DNA of 64,000 nt, taken from the NCBI GenBank assembly GCA_964036315.1, contig OZ038478.1:146392758-146456757 (forward strand). Reading direction: 5' to 3'. A program made the translations under genes and the position numbers. Positions 58,418 through 64,000 of the stretch are shown here, piece by piece (positions within the stretch are counted from its first letter, which is position 1; every line of letters begins with the position of its first letter). This DNA comes from Acanthosepion esculentum (lineage: Eukaryota > Mollusca > Cephalopoda > Sepiida > Sepiidae). A model generated the notes under the pieces. That model did not search any database, was not told where the DNA came from, and worked only from the letters and a program-made list of their open reading frames with translations.

Positions 58418-60475
58418 TTAGGGTCGCCCATCAGAGTAGAACATTGCTGGGGTGAGGACACCGACAGCCTGTCCCATTGAACCTGACGCCATCTCACTAT
58501 CGACGGTATCACCATGAGACAGGCCACCGATGTCCGCTGGATATGTTAATTTCAGAGCCCTATACAGGGAAGGGTGAACGAAAACCGGGACCCTCCCTCT
58601 ACACAATTTTGATGGATCTAGGTCTGGTTCATAGACAGCCGCTGGGGGCACCAATTTCAGGGACGCATTCGCCTCCTCCATCATGCCCCAAATCTCCCGC
58701 GTACCCGGGCCCGATCGTACAACAGTTAAGAGCCTTTTAGCCTTTGTAAAATTTGAAGGATCTTCCACCTCCAACCCGTTCAATTTCTGGAAGTTCCATA
58801 ATATTTTTAGTGGCCTAGGGTTCTTGGTCTGGCTAAATACATTCTCTGCATGGACCCGGGATACCCGGCAGATGTCTTCCCCTGAGTGATATGGTGGTTT
58901 TAATTTCTTTTTTTTCTCCCCCATGACCTGAGCGTCTGGGCTCCTATTTCTCTTCTTTTGAGGTGTCTGTGAAGGTGTTGGGGTAGGAGTGCTTGATGGT
59001 GTGTTTGAGGGAGTCATGCCCGAAGGGGTCTTGAAGGGAGAAGGCTTATTTGACCCGTGTTTTTGCTTAGTTGGGGAATTTGACAAAGATTTGGGCGGTG
59101 GAGGTTTAGCAAATGATGGAGGGGAAGACGGGGCAGAGGATGAGGGGCGGGGCACCCCCAGCGACTTATGCTTCTTTGCCCTCTTGTCATCCAGCTTCTG
59201 CTTCAATTTCTTCAAATCCAGAATTTTTTGCCAACTAGGTTCGTTCAATTTTTGGGTAGAGGTGGCAGTCTCTTCATACGAGGCCGAGGCGTCGCCCTCA
59301 GAGCTAGTAGAGGGAATGGGGCTGTAGGTGACTTTTTCCCTGGGGTCATGCTGGGACAGAGGTCCCGCTGTCCGGATCTTCCCTTTAGCCCTACCTACTA
59401 CACGCCATTCCCCCTCATCCTTCTCCTTATCCACACTTGTGGAAGGCGTTGGTTTGAGGGGTAACGAGGGCATCGACCCAACCGAGGGATTTTCCCCACC
59501 GGTCCGTTTAGTAGGTAGGCCTATTACAGGCGCCGCGGATTTTACAGTCTCGGCCAAAGGGGGATTTTGGTCGGCAGCAACCGGAGCTCCAGGGGCCTTC
59601 TTCCCTGGGCAGGAGGAGGAGAGATGACCAGTAACTCCACACCTCCAGCAAATTGGTTTTCTACCGGTCACGATGACCGGCATTCTCCGGTCGCCCAAAT
59701 CCAGACAGTTGGGGATGGACTTGAAGGCCGCTTCATCGATCATAATGTCAAAAGTCCATCCCCCGTTCAAATTGTCCGAGAGAGCCCCTAAAATCTGCCC
59801 GTACTGCATAAAAAATGCAGCCAGGAGCTCTCCGGAAATTTGAGGAGGAACCTCAAAAACGGCCACCCTGGTCCTTCGCCTTCCCAGATACTCAGTACGG
59901 AGAATTAGATCCTTCGTGATCAATTCTCTCCTTGCCATTTCGAGGCAATCTTCAGGTGTGGGCAGCAGTACGTCCCACATGAAAAATTTAACACCCTTTA
60001 TAACTCTTTGGGGTTTTATCCCCAGGGACAAAAGTGATTTAATAATCGTGTCCTTCGTGGAGCGACAAATTTTGCGCGTACGCTTGTCCACCGCGAAGAC
60101 CGTCACCATTCTCTGTTCGAACACCTTTAGTTCTTGGGCGTCTTTAAGGATACCATCTTTATTCACAAGATGGGTGTATTCCTTAGCCTTCTCCAAGAAC
60201 TCCGCGATGTTCACAATGCAACTAGGAGGGGACTTCCAGCAAGAGGGCGATTCCTCGGCTGGCGACTTCGATGGTACCGAAGGGGGCACCTTTTCCTTAG
60301 GGTTGGAGACCTGCATGGCCTCCTCCTTATCCGTGCTACTAGCACTAGCCTGGTCAGGTTTATTCGGGGAAATTTTCCCCCGTTTTTTATTTTTCATTTT
60401 CTCTGGGGGGTCGGCTTTAGCAGCCGCCCCAAAGAGGTCCTTTTTAACCGATGACCGACTCATTCCGTCGGCCAT
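58418..60475 (-). CDS. ORF1 of copy B: zinc-knuckle nucleic-acid-binding protein, intact
   Basis: A 685-residue protein from MADGMSRSS; the frame is open 28 codons further upstream but those residues are not conserved with copy A. Domains as in copy A: basic N-terminus, RRM-like region, CCHC knuckle (CWRCGVTGHLSSSC), Pro/Ser/Thr/Lys-rich linker with a TPTPTPSQTP stretch, and a C-terminal module ending GVLTPAMFYSDGRP. Compared with copy A the first ~290 residues are almost identical, but roughly three dozen residues differ after the knuckle, plus a one-residue length change in the linker. Confidence 0.92.
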   Translation of the reverse strand: MADGMSRSSVKKDLFGAAAKADPPEKMKNKKRGKISPNKPDQASASSTDKEEAMQVSNPKEKVPPSVPSKSPAEESPSCWKSPPSCIVNIAEFLEKAKEYTHLVNKDGILKDAQELKVFEQRMVTVFAVDKRTRKICRSTKDTIIKSLLSLGIKPQRVIKGVKFFMWDVLLPTPEDCLEMARRELITKDLILRTEYLGRRRTRVAVFEVPPQISGELLAAFFMQYGQILGALSDNLNGGWTFDIMIDEAAFKSIPNCLDLGDRRMPVIVTGRKPICWRCGVTGHLSSSCPGKKAPGAPVAADQNPPLAETVKSAAPVIGLPTKRTGGENPSVGSMPSLPLKPTPSTSVDKEKDEGEWRVVGRAKGKIRTAGPLSQHDPREKVTYSPIPSTSSEGDASASYEETATSTQKLNEPSWQKILDLKKLKQKLDDKRAKKHKSLGVPRPSSSAPSSPPSFAKPPPPKSLSNSPTKQKHGSNKPSPFKTPSGMTPSNTPSSTPTPTPSQTPQKKRNRSPDAQVMGEKKKKLKPPYHSGEDICRVSRVHAENVFSQTKNPRPLKILWNFQKLNGLEVEDPSNFTKAKRLLTVVRSGPGTREIWGMMEEANASLKLVPPAAVYEPDLDPSKLCRGRVPVFVHPSLYRALKLTYPADIGGLSHGDTVDSEMASGSMGQAVGVLTPAMFYSDGRP

Positions 60476-61265
60476 ACTAAAAGGAAAAGCTGGCCTCAAA
60501 TGATAGAGGCAATGAGTTGTGATAGGGCGACAGGAAAAAAAAAAACGGCTATAAAACAAAAGTCAATTAATTAAATGTTTAAAACAAAAACTATTAAATA
60601 AATAAACTGGGAAAACTAAAAGTTTACCCAAATTAGAAAAAAATAAACTAGATCAAATAAAAAGAAAAACTATAACTAAATAGTCTCGTAGGACTTAAAA
60701 AAAAAATATCAAAATGGCGCCCGAAGGCAGCCGAAAATAAAAGAAAAACAATAAACTCCTTTTCTTTTTTGGTCAATAAATTATAGAAAGAAAAAGAAAA
60801 TAAAAAAAGTCTGGTTTGAAACTAGTCAAACCAAACTAAAAAATAAAGGTTTGCGGCCGAAGCCGCTAAAGAAATAAATTAAATAGAAAAAATACAAAAG
60901 CTGGAAACTAAAAACAAAATAAAGGGTTGCGACCGAAGTCGCTAATTAAATTGAAAAATAAAACAGGAGAGAGTATAAATTAAAACAAAACTTTCTTTCT
61001 TTTTCTTTTCTTAAACTGTACTAGAAACAGAAATAAAAAGCCGGTAGGACTTTAGTCAAACCGGACTAAAAATAAAAAATGTTGGCCGAAGCCAAGAGAA
61101 AAAAAAATAAATTCAAACAAAAGAAAATAAAAAGAAAGGAAAATAAAAACTTGACAGATAACTTAACTTATGGTAAAAAATCCAAAATATGTCAAAAGTC
61201 CTCGCAAAATAAAAAAAACAAGTTCACCGGTCCAAAAACTTGTCCGAAATGAACTAAAACAGGAG
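60476..61265 (-). promoter_or_regulatory. 5' leader of copy B with a hairpin series
   Basis: The same series of short stems as in copy A (GCGGCCGAAGCCGC near 60,853 and GCGACCGAAGTCGC near 60,928), with A/T-rich spacers that differ by small homopolymer indels. The stems themselves are conserved between copies. Confidence 0.55.
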
Positions 61266-64000
61266 TCGGAATGAAAGTCTGACGATATTTATTTGTATAT
61301 AAAATATATACAAAATGTGGCACAAGGCCGAAAAAGGGGGTTGGGGAAGGACGGTCATCCACTGTCTTAAATAAAAACTTAGCTAGTCACAAACACTGAC
61401 CCAAACATACCAACAATAGTCCTAGCACCAAAACAACACATTCTTCCATACCTTTCTTACTACATCCACCATAATTCCTCAAATTCTCTGTGAAATTCTA
61501 ACTAGACCCCATATGTACAATTCAAAGTCTGTGGGGGGGGGGGTGATAACAATTTAAAAAACCCCAATGATTATTTACAATATGAAATAATAATATATAC
61601 AAGTAAAACAAAACAAAATAAGATTAGTAATAAAACCCCCACAGTACCTAAATGTGGCAGTAACATCAGTTAACTGGACGAAAAAATTGCGAGATTATAA
61701 AAAGTAAAACACAGTCATCCTTCCAAAATCACTCACACAGGCACACACTCATTTAGACACACTAACAACTACGAAAAACACACACACGAAACGAAAGTCA
61801 TCCCGCAACCACCAGAGAACTGACGTCACTGACCACCTAACGAGGGAGGGGAGGGGGAATTAAACTAAAGAAAAATAGGGACAGAAAAAAAGAGGGGGCT
61901 AATGAGCATACATACCCTAGCTAAGTTAACCAGAAACGCGAAACTAAAAATTCAAACTAAACCTAACTAGTCTAATACCGGGACGGGTTGCTTCTGTTCA
62001 ACCCATGAGGGACGAAATCCTGCACCTAACCGAGGTCCAAGTGCCACTCTAGGTCAGCTCCTCTCACTCTACACATTCGCGCAAGATTTACCCACCTTTT
62101 GCCGAATTCTGATGAAGAGAGTCGCCACCTTTCCGTTCTAATCTTGACTTTAAGCTGATGCTTAAAGTACAAGATTAGTAGGGAAGAAGTGAACTTCTCA
62201 CCTCCATAGAATCCCTTCTGACGTGTCACCCAAATCACGACTCTCATAACTCCTAGCAAGCAGTGGAACACATAAAGTTCAGACTTTGTTAACGGCGGGG
62301 CCACATTGCTACAAACAGAAGCGGCCTCGAGGACGAAAAACTTTCCCTGCAACATGCGAACCATGAGACCTTCAACAAACTTACACAATGGAGCTACCGA
62401 CTTGCAATGAAAGAAGACGTGACCAAGGGTCTCGACTTCCCCCTCACAACGTCGGCAGTTTGGATATTTCTCCAAACCCGCTGCGCAAAGTTTTTTGCCG
62501 ACCCAGAGGGCCCCACGTATCACCAGCCAGGTGAGGGATGCCTCATCGTTGTTGAGACATTTCAACCCGGAAGCCCAAGGCCAGATTGAGCGAGCCTCCT
62601 GCTTCGTAAGACCGAGCTCGTCAATCAAATCATCATGAACGGACCCCCTGACTACCACCTGATATAATGCCCTACGAGACAACGCCTGGACGTTGTGGAG
62701 GCCAACCGTCGCCCGTAAGAGGTGTTTCAGAGCCAGACGACATTCACGGTAGAAGGAGCACTCGGCACGAGGCAAACGGCCAGCCTCCTCCTCGCCCGAG
62801 TGCACACTTCTCAAGGATGGAAAGGATCTACGGGCGTCTTCCTTCCAGAAGGCGCCCCCGTCATCCGAATCGCGACACAAACGATCCAGGAACCCGATGC
62901 GAAGCATATCGAGACGAATCTCAATGCTAGGCATACCTAGACCGCCTTCAGAGGGATGAAGGCAACAGATCTCCCGACATACCCTAGGAGCTTTGCCTCT
63001 CCACAAGAAAGAGAACAAAAGCTGTACTAATGAAAGCACTGTGGTAGACGGAAGTGGAAGTACCGAGAGTCGGTAAAGGAGAATCGGGTAGATATGTGAA
63101 ACACATACCTCCGCCCTCCCCTTCAAGGAAAGATTCCTCCGAGACCACAAATTAATTGCGATCTCGGCCTTCTCTCGTACCTCCGACCAATTCATATCCA
63201 ACTGGATATCAGGACCGAACCAGACGCCGAGTATCTTGATCGGCCCGTCCGTCCAGCTGAATGGTCCGGGAAGAGAAACCCCCTTCCACGCACCCAACCG
63301 CAAGCCAACAGACTTATCGCGGTTGATCTTGGCCCCTGTCACCATCTCATAGCCACTGATTTCTCTGCTGACTTCGTTAATCTCGGCTCTGCTCGACACA
63401 AGAACCGAAACGTCGTCAGCATAGGCAGAATACCTGGCCGAGGTGGTAGCACCAGGTAAAGAGATTCCGCGTAGGACCGGATTCGCCTTTAACTTGCGAA
63501 GGAAAGGTTCCAACGCAAGAACGTAAAGCATAGGCGAAAGCGGACAACCCTGACGAATAGATCGAGACAATACGAAAGGTTCCGATCTTACCCCGTTCAC
63601 TTCTACCAGCGCACCGGGAGTCGCATACATAAGCCGGATCCAGGAGCGAAAGTACGGCCCGAAACCGGCAGCCGAAAGAACAGCCTCCAAGAATCGATGG
63701 TCAACCCTATCAAAGGCCTTGGACTGATCTAAATTGATCAGCGCGGCTTCACTGTCGACTTTCTCGATGATCAGGCGCACCATATGAAGGTTGTCCTGAA
63801 TAGTCCTGCCCTTCACAGAACAAGTCTGCTCGGAGCCAATCAGACTAGACAGGACAAGCTGCAAACGGTTAGCCAAGACCTTAGCCAAAATCTTTAACTC
63901 TGTATTTAACATCGTTAAAGGGCGAAAGTTACCTATCCCATCCCCACCGCTTTTGCCCTTACGCAGCAACTTGATCACACCCCTGGTGAAGCGTTGAGGT
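61266..64000 (-). mobile_element. Tx1-type non-LTR retrotransposon, copy C, cut by the window edge
   Basis: 3' UTR (61,266-62,025) and the last part of ORF2. Almost identical to copy B, including substitutions that separate B from A (such as AATGGAGCTACC for AATGGTGCTACC); visible differences are homopolymer lengths. The 5' part lies beyond 64,000. Confidence 0.85.
62026..64000 (-). CDS. ORF2 of copy C, C-terminal part
   Basis: Open to the window edge, corresponding to about residues 498-1154 of copy B ORF2: NFRPLTMLN, LDQSKAFDRVD, RQGCPLSPMLY, YADD and the C-terminal CRRC...H...C. No stop or frameshift is visible. The true start lies outside the window; the first residue here continues upstream as PQRFTRGVIK. 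Confidence 0.92.
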   Translation of the reverse strand, partial: PQRFTRGVIKLLRKGKSGGDGIGNFRPLTMLNTELKILAKVLANRLQLVLSSLIGSEQTCSVKGRTIQDNLHMVRLIIEKVDSEAALINLDQSKAFDRVDHRFLEAVLSAAGFGPYFRSWIRLMYATPGALVEVNGVRSEPFVLSRSIRQGCPLSPMLYVLALEPFLRKLKANPVLRGISLPGATTSARYSAYADDVSVLVSSRAEINEVSREISGYEMVTGAKINRDKSVGLRLGAWKGVSLPGPFSWTDGPIKILGVWFGPDIQLDMNWSEVREKAEIAINLWSRRNLSLKGRAEVCVSHIYPILLYRLSVLPLPSTTVLSLVQLLFSFLWRGKAPRVCREICCLHPSEGGLGMPSIEIRLDMLRIGFLDRLCRDSDDGGAFWKEDARRSFPSLRSVHSGEEEAGRLPRAECSFYRECRLALKHLLRATVGLHNVQALSRRALYQVVVRGSVHDDLIDELGLTKQEARSIWPWASGLKCLNNDEASLTWLVIRGALWVGKKLCAAGLEKYPNCRRCEGEVETLGHVFFHCKSVAPLCKFVEGLMVRMLQGKFFVLEAASVCSNVAPPLTKSELYVFHCLLGVMRVVIWVTRQKGFYGGEKFTSSLLILYFKHQLKVKIRTERWRLSSSEFGKRWVNLARMCRVRGADLEWHLDLG

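Larger units (their letters stand above)
54183..61265 (-). mobile_element. Tx1-type non-LTR retrotransposon, copy B, complete with both ORFs open
   Basis: A 7083-bp unit, minus strand. Its 3' end (TCGGAATG, 54,183) abuts the 5' end of copy A with no intervening DNA, and its own 5' end abuts the 3' end of copy C in the same way (61,265/61,266). The 3' UTR (54,183-54,941) contains a G run, a CA-rich stretch and AAATGTGGCAGTAACATCAG. There is no poly(A) tail. With both ORFs open it could be an active source element. Confidence 0.85.

Overview
This is a non-coding, repeat-dominated piece of an animal genome. I find no intact host gene. All recognisable protein-coding sequence belongs to transposable elements, and everything else is satellite, microsatellite, SINE-like or unrecognised AT-rich DNA. 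Long (AT)n/(CA)n tracts, Penelope-like elements with TA-rich tails, Tx1-type non-LTR retrotransposons, Helitrons and 5S/tRNA-derived SINE-like repeats together suggest an invertebrate, most likely a mollusc and plausibly a coleoid cephalopod. That assignment is inference; no marker gene is present.

Layout. 1-3.4 kb: minus-strand wreckage of two non-LTR retrotransposons, a Tx1-type ORF1 joined to the C-terminal half of a polymerase resembling restriction-like-endonuclease types. 3.6-5.1 kb: microsatellites and a 175-bp VNTR ending in a Helitron-like terminus. 5.3-6.1 kb: two 5S rRNA/tRNA chimeric SINE-like copies. 7.4-8.2 kb: two sequences resembling the 5' end of U2 snRNA. 8.3-8.9 kb: tail of a non-LTR polymerase. 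10.76-14.99 kb: a 40-bp AT-rich satellite, split by an 831-bp non-autonomous Helitron (14,094-14,924). 15.5 kb: two strong hairpins. 16.3-17.85 kb: a minus-strand non-LTR reverse transcriptase pseudogene, interrupted just after its YADD box by a 487-bp solo LTR with a 5-bp target duplication. 17.9-20.7 kb: plus-strand ORF1 and endonuclease of a second Tx1 lineage, a Gypsy integrase scrap and a decayed Tc1 transposon.

20.71-35.20 kb is one uninterrupted 44-bp satellite of about 329 monomers, with almost perfect phase and higher-order units of 7 and 8 monomers. 35.2-41 kb holds Penelope-like element fragments, microsatellites and a 2-kb pyrimidine-rich tract. 41.7-45.0 kb holds several short tandem repeats, one with a conserved hairpin, and a possible LTR/leader. 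45.0-47.1 kb has nothing I recognise.

47.07-64.0 kb is a head-to-tail array of three near-identical 7.1-kb Tx1-type retrotransposons on the minus strand. Copy B (54,183-61,265) has both ORFs intact: ORF1 (zinc-knuckle nucleic-acid-binding protein, 685 aa), an 11-bp gap, then ORF2 (APE endonuclease, reverse transcriptase and C-terminal zinc motif, 1154 aa). Copy A has one nonsense mutation in ORF2; copy C runs off the window. ORF1 would coat the element RNA while ORF2 nicks the target and reverse-transcribes. The least explained signals are the phase-locked satellite, the gapless tandem of retrotransposons with a mosaic ORF1, and the covarying hairpins in their 5' leader.
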